Of a stretch of 64,000 bases of DNA, positions 27,700 to 36,430 are shown in pieces. This DNA comes from Lentisphaeria bacterium (GTDB lineage Bacteria > Verrucomicrobiota > Lentisphaeria > Oligosphaerales > Oligosphaeraceae). A model generated the notes under the pieces. It worked only from the letters and a program-made list of their open reading frames with translations. It had not been told where the DNA came from and ran no database searches. Location: the NCBI GenBank assembly GCA_016288215.1, contig JAEEYQ010000046.1, forward strand, positions 116,182-180,181, written 5' to 3'. The translations under genes and the position numbers were made by a program. How positions within the stretch are numbered: the stretch's first letter is position 1; each line of letters starts with the position of its first letter.

Positions 27700-27747
27700 A
27701 CGGGAGACGGGGGACGGGAGACGGGAGACGGGAGACGAGAGACGGGG
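27700..27747. repeat. Heptamer tandem repeats, GGGAGAC/GGGGGAC class
   Basis: Six to seven heptamers of ACGGGAG with variants ACGGGGG and ACGAGAG follow the DUF4091 gene. This is the complement of the class seen at 10694 and 21731. Confidence 0.88.
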
Positions 27748-27810
27748 GCTCTTTTCATGGGACGATGGACGTGAGACGGGGACTCTTTTCACTCTTTGTC
27801 GTTGGTGATC

Positions 27811-28030
27811 AAAAAGAGCCGCTTTGGCGGCGGCAGGATAATAGCCGTGGGTAAGCGCAACGCCGTAGGCGTAAGCGTAACCCACGGTGCACGAGGAAGT
27901 TAGAGTTTTAGAACCGCGTAGCGGTGACCCTCCTTCGCCCTTCGGGCTACGGCAGGGCAAGCAGGATCCTGACGTGGGTGGAGCGAAGCGTAACCCACGG
28001 TGCACGAGAAAGTTAGAGATTTAGAGCCGC
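27811..28030. repeat. Dispersed hairpin repeat, plus-orientation copy with internal duplication
   Basis: The left part (27811-27857) matches 21784-21841 in reverse complement. CCGTGGGT and ACCCACGG (27845-27887) pair, and CGTGGGT and ACCCACG (27973-27999) form a second hairpin. The segment beginning AGCGTAACCCACGGTGCACG is duplicated 113 bases apart (27874 and 27987). No gene lies in 27686-28049. Confidence 0.78.
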
Positions 28031-28049
28031 GGTGGCACCCCCCCCACTA

Positions 28050-29510
28050 TTATTTCTCTAAGTCCTTCTTATTCAATTGTTTCCACGCTTTCCACACTTC
28101 GCCGGCGATGAAGACGAAACCGATCAGCGCGAAGGTATAGGAGCATTCCGTATAGGTGGCCAACAGATCATTGAAGAAGCATCCGATGGAGGTGGCGCAG
28201 AGGGCGGGATAGACAAGAAAATCCACCGCCTTGCCTTGAATTTCAGCAAGAAGGACTTGGAGAATGAACGGCAGACAGCTGAAGACCAGGCAGACAAGAA
28301 TGGTGCAGAGATATGGCCTAATGTTTGGCAGCAAGGTTCTTAGGAACAAGGTCATCTCCAGATAGAAGATCACGTAGGCGAGCAGTTGCGCCATTGAGGT
28401 GAAGGTTTCGGCCAAATCGACATCCATGGAGCCTGTATGGGCGATGAACTGGAGGATCCACAGGACGAGCAGGTAGAGCCACAGGAAGACCACGCCGCCA
28501 TAGGCTCCAGAGGAGACCACGAAATACCCCATCCGCTTCAGAACGCCTTTGGGGGCGTCCCGCCAAACCCGCTGGCCGGACTTCAGCCGTTCCATGGATG
28601 TAATCAGCGCGAGGATAAGCATATAGAAACCAAGGCTATAGATGAGACTAAGGGACAGCGGCACCACCATCTTCTCCAGATTCCCCTTGTAGGCCATCAC
28701 AAATCCGAAGCCGATGATGGATAGCGCCATCATGGCCAGCCCCAGCAGCCTCGGGGCCTTCATCCGATTGGCATGTTCATGGCTAATCCACGATACCGTA
28801 AGCACATAAAACACCAGATACATAACGGGAGCCACGACCCAATTCATACACCGTAGAACATCTCCATCATCCATTCCAGTTGAACTGACGCCGTAAGCAC
28901 GGTCTATAAGCATGGAGATGAAGCCAAACACAAAATAGGATAAAATGACCAATAGAAACGGAATAATGCCAAAAATCGTCCATTTCTTTCGGGAACTCCC
29001 CAATAGCAGCAGGATGGATGAAAGGACGATGGTGGTGGTGAATATGGTCTGCAGCGTGATCAGGATGATGTTCAGCTCAATGCCCCGAAGAAAATACGCG
29101 AAGGTCATGAACGGGAAGAACAGCGAGATAACCAGCAGGCTCAGCACCAGAACACTGCAGTATTTGCCAAGAATGATGCGGGCTGGCGACAGCGTCGTAA
29201 TGCTGCTGAAATCCAATTCCATGGCACTCCGCTCCTTCTGAAAACGCCTATACTGCTCACCGCAGCAGGAACTTAGCAAGGTAAGGGCCAGACCAATGCA
29301 CAGGAAGACGAACACGGTTGCGCCTGTCTCCGGCGGCAACTGCGCCTCTTTGTCTCTGAAAAAGGGCAGACTGGCGAAGACCAGAAGCGGATACAGCAAC
29401 GCGAAGAGTCCCGTGCCCAAAATCAGCCGGTTATGGAAATACTGACGCATCTCCTTGACCAGCACAGGGTTAAGATAGTCGTTCCATTCCTTCTTCCGCG
29501 AGATTCTCAT
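28050..29510 (-). CDS. ABC transporter permease (ABC-2 type)
   Basis: The 486-residue membrane protein begins with the cytosolic motif YLNPVLVKEMRQYFHNR, common in ABC-2 permeases next to such ATPases. It has about ten to twelve hydrophobic helices. Its start codon overlaps the ATPase stop as ATGA, so the two are coupled and form one exporter. It is the last gene of a five-gene minus-strand operon that includes MoxR. Substrate is unknown; related systems have been linked to cell-envelope or motility functions. Confidence 0.85.
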   Translation of the reverse strand: MRISRKKEWNDYLNPVLVKEMRQYFHNRLILGTGLFALLYPLLVFASLPFFRDKEAQLPPETGATVFVFLCIGLALTLLSSCCGEQYRRFQKERSAMELDFSSITTLSPARIILGKYCSVLVLSLLVISLFFPFMTFAYFLRGIELNIILITLQTIFTTTIVLSSILLLLGSSRKKWTIFGIIPFLLVILSYFVFGFISMLIDRAYGVSSTGMDDGDVLRCMNWVVAPVMYLVFYVLTVSWISHEHANRMKAPRLLGLAMMALSIIGFGFVMAYKGNLEKMVVPLSLSLIYSLGFYMLILALITSMERLKSGQRVWRDAPKGVLKRMGYFVVSSGAYGGVVFLWLYLLVLWILQFIAHTGSMDVDLAETFTSMAQLLAYVIFYLEMTLFLRTLLPNIRPYLCTILVCLVFSCLPFILQVLLAEIQGKAVDFLVYPALCATSIGCFFNDLLATYTECSYTFALIGFVFIAGEVWKAWKQLNKKDLEK

Positions 29511-30580
29511 TGCACCGTCCCCTTTGTCATCTGCATGAACGCCTGCTCCAGATTCAGCAGCTTCTGCTGGAAGCCCACGACGGGATGGCCAGAGGCGAAG
29601 ACCGCCGCCATCACCGCGGGAATGTTCTCTTCCGTCCCTTCGATGTCCACTTGCAGTTCCTTGTCTCCGAAGAGCCGGACCTCCCGCACGGCGGGTTGCT
29701 CCAGCAGACAGGTCCGAATGGCCTCCGCATCACGAAGACAATGGACGATCAGCGTCAACCCCTTGCGGGGCAACGGCGGAGGACCGCCGATCGCCGTTCC
29801 TGCGGCCGTCGTCGCCCCTGACGGCAGCGGCGTCTGCGCGGCCTCCGTCGCGGCAGGAATCCCCGTCGGCTGTTCCACGGGAAGGGCGGCGACGGACGAC
29901 GGGACGCCCCCACGCTCCAGGTCGGCCAGACTGCCGGCGTACAGCAAATGGCCCTTCTCGATGATGATGGCGCCGTCGCAGATGTCCTCCAACTCCGAAA
30001 GGATGTGGCTGCTGAGCAGAATGGCCTTCCCCTGCTCGGCCAAGATCTTCAACAGGTTACGCAGTTCGAGACGGGCCCGTGGATCCAGTCCCGCCGCCGG
30101 CTCGTCCAAAACTAGAACCTGAGGGTTGTGGACCAGCGCTCGCGCCAAGCTGACTCGCTGTTTCATGCCCTTTGACAAGTCCGCCAAAAACTTCTCACGG
30201 ATGCCGTTCAGATTGGTGAACGCCTCGATGTCCGCCAATGTCTGACGGCGCTCCTCCCCCTCCAGGCCGAAGCACCGCGCGAAGAAATCCAGATACTCCC
30301 AAATCTGGATGTCCTTGTATTCAGGCAGGCTGTCTGGCATGTAGCCCAAAAGGCGGCGGACCTTTTCGGGGTCCTGGACGACGGAGATGCCGTCGAAGAG
30401 CACGTCCCCCTCCGTCGGCATATCCAACGAGGCCATGATTTTGATGGTCGTCGTCTTGCCGGCGCCGTTGGGGCCGATGAATCCGTAAATCTTGCCGGAC
30501 TCGAAACTGAAGGAGACATCGGACACCGCCACCACCTGCTTCGGAAAAATCCGGCTCAAATGCTTGACTTCCACTTTCAT
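29507..30580 (-). CDS. ABC transporter ATP-binding protein
   Basis: The 357-residue protein has Walker A GPNGAGKTT (36-44), Q-loop YMPDSLPEY, signature LSKGMKQRVSLARAL, Walker B VLVLDEPAAGLD and the H-loop SSHIL. After the core there is an unusual Ala/Pro/Thr-rich linker of about 50 residues, followed by a small C-terminal domain (LTLIVHCLRDAEAI) as in CcmA/NatA-like ATPases. ATG 30580 has GGGAGG about 9 bases upstream; the longer frame runs back into the preceding gene. It begins 1 base after the stop of the upstream membrane-protein gene and overlaps the permease gene by 4 bases. Confidence 0.92.
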   Translation of the reverse strand: MKVEVKHLSRIFPKQVVAVSDVSFSFESGKIYGFIGPNGAGKTTTIKIMASLDMPTEGDVLFDGISVVQDPEKVRRLLGYMPDSLPEYKDIQIWEYLDFFARCFGLEGEERRQTLADIEAFTNLNGIREKFLADLSKGMKQRVSLARALVHNPQVLVLDEPAAGLDPRARLELRNLLKILAEQGKAILLSSHILSELEDICDGAIIIEKGHLLYAGSLADLERGGVPSSVAALPVEQPTGIPAATEAAQTPLPSGATTAAGTAIGGPPPLPRKGLTLIVHCLRDAEAIRTCLLEQPAVREVRLFGDKELQVDIEGTEENIPAVMAAVFASGHPVVGFQQKLLNLEQAFMQMTKGTVQ

Positions 30581-30581
30581 G

Positions 30582-32537
30582 TCACGGTTCCTCCCTCTGA
30601 ATGTCCTCTGGGTTGTAGCGGCCGAAGACCAGATGCATGCTGTAACTGATGTCCGGCTTCTGACCCGGCTCATAGAAGACGGGGCGTTTCAGCAAGGCGA
30701 TGTAAGTCCCTTTCACAAGGCATACTGGAAGTATCCGCTTCTCCCACTTGTCCATGGCGTCCGCGTCATAGGGGAACAGCGTCTCACGCAGGACTCTCAA
30801 GGAGATTCCACTGAAGGCGTTTTGGGAAACGGGAGAAATGGGAGCATACTCTTCGCGTTTTTCCAGATGCGACCGCTCACCGGCTCCAATGGGGCCGCTG
30901 GAAGCGAAGATCTGGCCATCCGGAGTCACAACCCACAGCCGTTCAACAGTTTCCCCAAGGGCATTGAGCGCCTGAATCCCCTCGCCGTCCCGCGAGAGTC
31001 GCAGACACTCCATCCGTCTCTCGGCCCGTTTCACCTTGTATAGCATGGGAGTCCGCGGCATTGCCAGCTTGGGGCTGTAGCTGAAGTTTCGCCTGTCGTC
31101 CGCCGTGAGAAGCGGCCCTTGACGAATGGCTCCGCTCGTATATCGGGGGTCATAGAAGTCCACGGCTTCCTCCTCCTCGAATTCAAAGGGATGGCGGAAC
31201 CGCTGGGGCGTATACATGTCCACCAAGGCGCAGGTTCGGCACAACTGCCGTTTCTGATCCAGATACGAAATGCCGAACATGACTCCCCGTGAGCTCCAGC
31301 CGTCATGGATGCTGATGAATCCGATGACCAGCAGGCAGAAAAGCAGGGACAGCCCCGGAATGGTGACCAGCAAAAGAACCTCCTTGTGCCGTCTCCGCAG
31401 AAAAAGATAATTCACGGGTCCCACCAGAACCGCGAAGGCCAGCAGCACCAGCCAAATCCATATCAGCGGAACATCCAAGGGACAATACGGCAGCAGTTTT
31501 TCAGGGGTGACAAAATTGCAGTCCAGGGGAAACTCCGAATCTTCTGCCTGTAAATCATCCTCCACCAAATTCTTCCAGGCCATGAACCGCTTCGCCGATG
31601 GCGTCTCCGCCGTTAGGACCTCGCGGAGTTTCCCCTCTTCTCTTCCGTAGTATTGCCTTCTCCGTTCTTCGGTCTTCTCCTCTTCCTCCATTTTCGCCTT
31701 CACCATGTCATAGAATGCCGAATCCATGGGCTGGCACCAGCAGTACATGCCGCTGCCAAAAGGCTCCTTGTGCATGCCCTCTGGCTCCGGATAGGGCCAA
31801 TCGTCGTCATGGGCAAAAAGGCGCATCAGGATTCCGCCGCTCCAGACCCACAGCTCCAACGCCTGCCGCACCTCCTCCGGCAGCACGGCATCCTTTCCAA
31901 TCATGATGATACGGGCCCCCTCGTAATCAATGAAACGGGTTCCCAAGGGAAATTCCTTCATGGACATTTCGAAGGAATGACGAGAATCATATCTGTCATG
32001 GAAGGTTTCGTCCCATGCAAAATACAGCTCATCGCACTCCTTGAACTCGAACATATAACATAAAGTGTTGGAGTAGTTACCATTGAAGCCATCTGAAATC
32101 GTCGTGGACTCCTCCAAATAGCTTTTGCCGTCAATCTGCAGCACCACTCCATGGCCATAACCGTCGATGGAATCATTCATGTAGCTGCTCAGGTCAAGAA
32201 TCCGCACGGTTCCGGCGGGGACGAGAATCCGCCTTGACAGCCGACTCGAATTTGAGCGATTGAACCACGTCGCCCCCACCACGGCGTCGGTCGGCCGGGT
32301 GTTCACGCACTCAAAACGATACCGCATGAGGTGGCGGCCATAGTTAAGATTCTGCAGCTGAGCAACTTCCACTCCATTGCCTTTTTTCGCGGTAATCAGA
32401 ACCGTCCGTTCTTCTTCCTTCGGTCCATTGGGCGCAGAGGTGGACTTGGTGCCGGGCAGCAAGGCGAAGGCGGCGGAGCAAATGCATAATATGCTGAATA
32501 TCAATAGATTACAACTTTTCATCCGATTTCGTCTCAT
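30582..32537 (-). CDS. Membrane protein of the MoxR/ABC operon, unknown function
   Basis: The 651-residue protein has an N-terminal hydrophobic segment (LLIFSILCICSAAFAL, signal or anchor) and an extracytoplasmic domain of about 350 residues. Two adjacent helices follow near residue 370-425 (LIWIWLVLLAFAVLVGPVNYL and the next 20 residues), with a further 230-residue C-terminal part. The VRQALELWVWSGGILMRLF segment recalls the ThuA/DUF4350-like fold of gliding-associated ABC partners. The position between MoxR and the ABC ATPase suggests an envelope complex. Start is uncertain: 32537 has AGAGGAA upstream, while 32564 and 32522 are alternatives. Confidence 0.65.
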   Translation of the reverse strand: MRRNRMKSCNLLIFSILCICSAAFALLPGTKSTSAPNGPKEEERTVLITAKKGNGVEVAQLQNLNYGRHLMRYRFECVNTRPTDAVVGATWFNRSNSSRLSRRILVPAGTVRILDLSSYMNDSIDGYGHGVVLQIDGKSYLEESTTISDGFNGNYSNTLCYMFEFKECDELYFAWDETFHDRYDSRHSFEMSMKEFPLGTRFIDYEGARIIMIGKDAVLPEEVRQALELWVWSGGILMRLFAHDDDWPYPEPEGMHKEPFGSGMYCWCQPMDSAFYDMVKAKMEEEEKTEERRRQYYGREEGKLREVLTAETPSAKRFMAWKNLVEDDLQAEDSEFPLDCNFVTPEKLLPYCPLDVPLIWIWLVLLAFAVLVGPVNYLFLRRRHKEVLLLVTIPGLSLLFCLLVIGFISIHDGWSSRGVMFGISYLDQKRQLCRTCALVDMYTPQRFRHPFEFEEEEAVDFYDPRYTSGAIRQGPLLTADDRRNFSYSPKLAMPRTPMLYKVKRAERRMECLRLSRDGEGIQALNALGETVERLWVVTPDGQIFASSGPIGAGERSHLEKREEYAPISPVSQNAFSGISLRVLRETLFPYDADAMDKWEKRILPVCLVKGTYIALLKRPVFYEPGQKPDISYSMHLVFGRYNPEDIQREEP

Positions 32538-32603
32538 TTTCCATTCTTCCTCTGAACACTCCATTGACCTTGCGCAATCCCTTGCACTAAAGGGGATGCC
32601 ATT

Positions 32604-33593
32604 CTACCGTTCCACCTCCGCCAGAAGGGCTTGGACGATTTGTTCGGGAGACACGCCGTCCAGCCGCGCCTGATAGTTCAGAATCAGGCGATGGTTCAGC
32701 ACGGCCTCCGCCACGGCGGCCACGTCCTCAAAGCCGACGGTGGGCCGCCCTTGAATGAGGGCCTCGCCTCTGGCCGCCTCCGCCAGCGCGATGGCGCCAC
32801 GGGGCGACGGGCCGTAATGGACATATTGCCGCACAAGCGCCACGGAGCTGCTGTCCGGATGGGCGGCCTCCACCAGCCGGCCGATGTAGCCGGCGACCGC
32901 CTGGCTCAGAAACATCCGTTCCATGGCCTGAAACAGCCGCTCCAGCTCCTGACGGGACAGCTGGAGCGCAGGCGGCGGCGTCTCTCCGCGACGGCGTTCG
33001 GACACGATGCGGGCCAAGGTCTTGGCGTCCACGCCCTTCACCTGCAACTTGAGGAGGAAACGGTCCAGCTGGGCCTCGGGAATTGGATAGGTCCCCTCCT
33101 GCTCAATGGGATTTTGGGACGCCAGAACAAAGAAGGGCTCCGGCAGCCGATGGGTCTCCCCCTGCAGCGTGACGGACCGCTCCTGCATGGCCTCCAACAT
33201 GGCGGATTGGGTCTTCGGAGAGGCGCGGTTGATTTCGTCCGCCAAGACGATGTTGGCGAAAATCGCGCCTGGCTGGAACTCCATCCGCTTCTCGCCGGTG
33301 GCGGTGGTCTGCAGGATGTTGCCCCCGAGAATGTCCCCTGGAAGCAAATCCGGCGTGAACTGAATCCGCTTGAAATCCAATGAGAGCAGATGCCCTAACA
33401 CCTTGACCAAGGCGGTCTTGCCGACTCCGGGCAGGCCCTCCAGAAGCACATGCCCCCTGGACAGGATGCCCACCAGAAGCATGCGGTGGAGCGCCTCCTG
33501 CCCCAACAGCATGCGTCCCGTCTCGCTAAGTATCTTATTCAGAAGCTCTTGCAGCGGAGCCATCTCCTCTGGGGTCAACAGCGGTTCTTCCAT
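32604..33593 (-). CDS. MoxR family AAA+ ATPase
   Basis: The 329-residue protein has Walker A GLPGVGKT (53-60), the RIQFTPDLLPGDILGG segment typical of MoxR, Walker B VLADEINR (117-124) and sensor region SQNPIEQEGTYPIPEAQLDRF. MoxR ATPases act as chaperones with VWA-domain partners. AGGA lies 7 bases before the ATG. The usual partners, DUF58 and BatA-type proteins, are not here but at 53686-56537. The gene lies 17 bases after the coiled-coil membrane protein gene. Confidence 0.93.
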   Translation of the reverse strand: MEEPLLTPEEMAPLQELLNKILSETGRMLLGQEALHRMLLVGILSRGHVLLEGLPGVGKTALVKVLGHLLSLDFKRIQFTPDLLPGDILGGNILQTTATGEKRMEFQPGAIFANIVLADEINRASPKTQSAMLEAMQERSVTLQGETHRLPEPFFVLASQNPIEQEGTYPIPEAQLDRFLLKLQVKGVDAKTLARIVSERRRGETPPPALQLSRQELERLFQAMERMFLSQAVAGYIGRLVEAAHPDSSSVALVRQYVHYGPSPRGAIALAEAARGEALIQGRPTVGFEDVAAVAEAVLNHRLILNYQARLDGVSPEQIVQALLAEVER

Positions 33594-33610
33594 ATGATGT
33601 CCTTTATCGT

Positions 33611-34993
33611 CTAGGGATTGAAATACTTGCGCACAATGGCCTGATGCTCCGGCCGGATGATGCGTTCATGATGTTTCAGACCGCCGGTTCCAACGGACAG
33701 CGTTCCCGCCTGGGGGGCCGCCGCCGTCTCCTCCGCCTGCGGAGCGACCGCAAACTGCCCCTGCAGGCGGCTTTGCTCCGGATCGATGTCCACCTCGACG
33801 CCCACATCCTGCCGTGGGCCGTTCGCGTCCGCCGTCAGGCCCGTGTAGTCCAGCGGAGCATCGCCGCGACCACGGGAGACGCCGACGGCCTCCGCGTCAG
33901 GCTCCCCCTCCTCTCCCTCTTTGGCCGCAGCCTCCGCCATCTCGCAAAGCCCACTGCAGCTTTCGGGAGCGTTTTCCTGCAGCCATTGCCGCAGACTCTG
34001 CTGGCTGTTGTCACGTTGTCCGCTTTGGGAGTCGCCGGGCTTTCCCAGGCGCCGCAACGCCTCTGCAAGTTCCTTTCCAGAAGGCATTTGACCATTTTCG
34101 CAACATGTCTTCATCAGGTCCTGCAGCGAAGGATTTTCGGCGGCCATGGACTGCATCAGCTCCTGAAACTGCCGATTCAACGCCGCGGCCTGCATCGCAT
34201 CGCCGTCATGGGCCTGCAGCAATTCGGCCAACTCCGCCAGCATCTCCGACGTTTCCGCCGCCTTCGCCTGCCGTCTCTCCATTTCCGTGACGGCCTGCTC
34301 CAGTTCGCCGTTCAACTGCTCCAGCTGTTCCAACGTCTGGGCCGCCTGCCGTCCGTCATTGTCGTTCTGCAGTTTGTCCAGCTCCTTGCGCAGCTCCTCT
34401 GCCAAATTCTCCGGCAGGGCCTGATGCTCCTCAAGGGCCTGAAGCTTCTCCTGCAGCGCCGCCGTCTCCGCTGAAATGTCCATGACCGGAGTGGGCGCGG
34501 ACACCGCTCTTCGATAGACCGGCACCGCCATGGCGATGATCGCGAAGGCCAGGCCCGCCGTCAGCCGCCAGCCGATGGTCGACCATGGCAATGACGGCAA
34601 CGGCAATCGATTCGGAACGTGAATGCGCTCCGCCCACTTGCCGATGGGGCATTCCAATGAAGCGGCCAGAAGACCGCCGTTCCCTCCAAGATAATCCATT
34701 CGTGAAAGCAGCTGCGGGACGGATTGGACACCTCCCCTGCCCTGCCACCATGCCACGACGGCTAGGCCGCCAAAACCGACGGCGAACACCGCCAATGAAA
34801 ACAGCCATGACCATGCGCTAACGCATTGGCGCAGAACAAGTAACATGCCGCCAGCCACGCCAAGGCATACGGGAAGTCCGTTCAGCATCCGTATGGCCCA
34901 CATCCGCCATGCAAGCGCACGCCGCCAACGGTCGGCCGCCGCAGCCGCCGATGACATTCCCTGCTGACATGTTTCTGCTTGCATTGAATTCAT
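33611..34993 (-). CDS. Coiled-coil membrane protein of the MoxR operon (DUF4175-like)
   Basis: The 460-residue protein has two N-terminal helices (LPVCLGVAGGMLLVL and WSWLFSLAVFAVGFGGLAVVAWW) and another near residue 160 (TAGLAFAIIAMAVPVY). A long Glu/Leu/Gln-rich coiled-coil region follows (about 180-330), then a low-complexity Ala/Gln/Glu stretch. It ends IRPEHQAIVRKYFNP, a terminus seen in partner proteins of MoxR clusters. It probably scaffolds the complex in the membrane. It is the first gene of the operon. ATG 34993 is chosen over a TTG ten codons upstream; neither has a strong ribosome site. Confidence 0.65.
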   Translation of the reverse strand: MNSMQAETCQQGMSSAAAAADRWRRALAWRMWAIRMLNGLPVCLGVAGGMLLVLRQCVSAWSWLFSLAVFAVGFGGLAVVAWWQGRGGVQSVPQLLSRMDYLGGNGGLLAASLECPIGKWAERIHVPNRLPLPSLPWSTIGWRLTAGLAFAIIAMAVPVYRRAVSAPTPVMDISAETAALQEKLQALEEHQALPENLAEELRKELDKLQNDNDGRQAAQTLEQLEQLNGELEQAVTEMERRQAKAAETSEMLAELAELLQAHDGDAMQAAALNRQFQELMQSMAAENPSLQDLMKTCCENGQMPSGKELAEALRRLGKPGDSQSGQRDNSQQSLRQWLQENAPESCSGLCEMAEAAAKEGEEGEPDAEAVGVSRGRGDAPLDYTGLTADANGPRQDVGVEVDIDPEQSRLQGQFAVAPQAEETAAAPQAGTLSVGTGGLKHHERIIRPEHQAIVRKYFNP

Positions 34994-35022
34994 TTTGTTT
35001 CTGTGGTTGCCATGTCTCTTCA

Positions 35023-35442
35023 AGCTAGCTCTAGAAGCTCTAGTAAAATTCCTAATTCCTAATTGTTCAAGGGCTCTAATCTAGCATCAAAAGGAGAAAT
35101 GACAATGACTGAACAGACAAATTGTGCGGAGTCCCCATAGCTGTGGATAAGCTTCTGGGGTTGTTGCGCGAACAGCAATGTTAGCTAGTTCTAGAAGCTC
35201 TAGAAAAATTCCTAATTTCTAATTGCCACGCCTGCCACTTTTCACTTTTTGCGTCCCGCAGAAGGAATTACCATTTTTCACCTTTTCTGCGATTTTCGAT
35301 TTAATGGGGCTTGATATTTCAAAAAACTCTTAAAATCATGAAATGGCGTCATTTGCTGAATGCTGCACAATTCGAGCTAGCTAGCTCTAGATGCTCTAGT
35401 AAAATTTCTAATTCCTAATTTCTAATTTCTAATTCCTAATTA
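35023..35442. repeat. Three copies of the CTAG-nonamer plus AATTCCT-heptamer element
   Basis: Copies begin at about 35023, 35182 and 35372. Each reads GCTAGCTCTAGAAGCTCTAG, then TAAAATT, then one to six AATTCCT or AATTTCT heptamers. The same modules are expanded, reversed, at 3873-4018. Between copies 1 and 2 a 13-codon frame (35099-35140) has a good AAGGAGAA site. Nothing else gene-like lies between 34994 and 35452. Confidence 0.85.
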
Positions 35443-35452
35443 TCAACGACTT

Positions 35453-36430
35453 CTAGTGGTTCCACCTTCCCGCGACCGCCGTGCCGCATTGGGGGCAGAT
35501 GCCCTTCTCCAGACGATTTTCCGCGACGGCGAAGCCATGGCGTGAAACCAGCCGCGTTCCGCAGTTGGGGCAGTCCGTGTGTTCGCGGCAAAGGGCGCCC
35601 GTCAGATTGCCTGTGTAGACGAAATGCAGGCCCGTCTCCTCGCCGATGAGGACGGCGGCGGCCAGCCGCTCCGGATCCGTCCGCGACGGCATGGGCGGCA
35701 TCTTGTAGGCATGGTAGTAGGCGGAGACATGCCATGGAATGTCCACCGAGAGGCCCGCGATGAACTCCGCGATTTGGCGCAGCTCCTCATCGGAGTCGTT
35801 GAAGCCGGGCACCACGAGAGTGGTCAATTCCAGCCAGACACCGGCGGCCGCCATGGCGCGAATGGTCTCCAACACAGGCTCCAGATGTCCACCCAACCAG
35901 CGGTAACCCTCTTCGCGAAAACACTTTAGGTCGATATTGGCCGCCTTCACATAGGGAATCAGCTTTTCAACCGCCTCGGCGGAGGCATGGCCATTGGTCA
36001 CGATGCAGGGGAAGAGCCCCGCATGGCCCGCCTCATGGAGCACATCCCGCGTCCATTCCAACGCCACCAGCGGCTCGTTGTAGGTGGAGGCCATGGCCAC
36101 GGCCTGACTTTCCGCCGCCACTCGAATCAACGCCTCCGGCGTCACATTTGGAATCAGCTCAGCGTGGGCCTTCGGATCCTTTCCGTATTGGGAAATCTCC
36201 CAATTTTGGCAGAAAGGGCAGTGCAGATTGCAGCCCACCGTGCCAAAACTGAGCACCTTCTGGCCCGGAAGCGCATGGAAGAAGGGCTTCTTCTCCATGG
36301 GATCCAACGCCAAAGAGGAAATCTTCCCGTAGGGGAACTCCAGCTTGCCCTGAAAGACACGGCGTTGGCCGCAGATGCCGAAATGCCCTTCCTCCAGAAG
36401 GCAATGATGGGCGCAGGCGTCACATCGCAT
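35453..36430 (-). CDS. amrS: AmmeMemoRadiSam-type radical SAM enzyme
   Basis: The 325-residue protein has an N-terminal cysteine cluster (CDACAHHCLLEEGHFGICGQR) and the radical SAM motif CNLHCPFCQNW (CxxxCxxC) near residue 69. It also has STYNEP and the DLKCF segment of the AmrS family, long mis-named pyruvate formate-lyase activase. Two extra C-terminal zinc-ribbon pairs (DCPNCG and CPQCG) are present. The other AmmeMemoRadiSam genes (A and B) are not nearby. GGAGG lies 7 bases before the ATG, and the start overlaps the previous stop as TGATG, so translation is coupled to the glycosidase gene. The reaction is unknown. Confidence 0.85.
   Translation of the reverse strand: MRCDACAHHCLLEEGHFGICGQRRVFQGKLEFPYGKISSLALDPMEKKPFFHALPGQKVLSFGTVGCNLHCPFCQNWEISQYGKDPKAHAELIPNVTPEALIRVAAESQAVAMASTYNEPLVALEWTRDVLHEAGHAGLFPCIVTNGHASAEAVEKLIPYVKAANIDLKCFREEGYRWLGGHLEPVLETIRAMAAAGVWLELTTLVVPGFNDSDEELRQIAEFIAGLSVDIPWHVSAYYHAYKMPPMPSRTDPERLAAAVLIGEETGLHFVYTGNLTGALCREHTDCPNCGTRLVSRHGFAVAENRLEKGICPQCGTAVAGRWNH

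Noticed and set aside
35453..36430. Annotation as pyruvate formate-lyase activating enzyme
   Set aside because: The N-terminal CDACAHHC cluster, STYNEP motif and length identify the AmrS family. Activases lack these.
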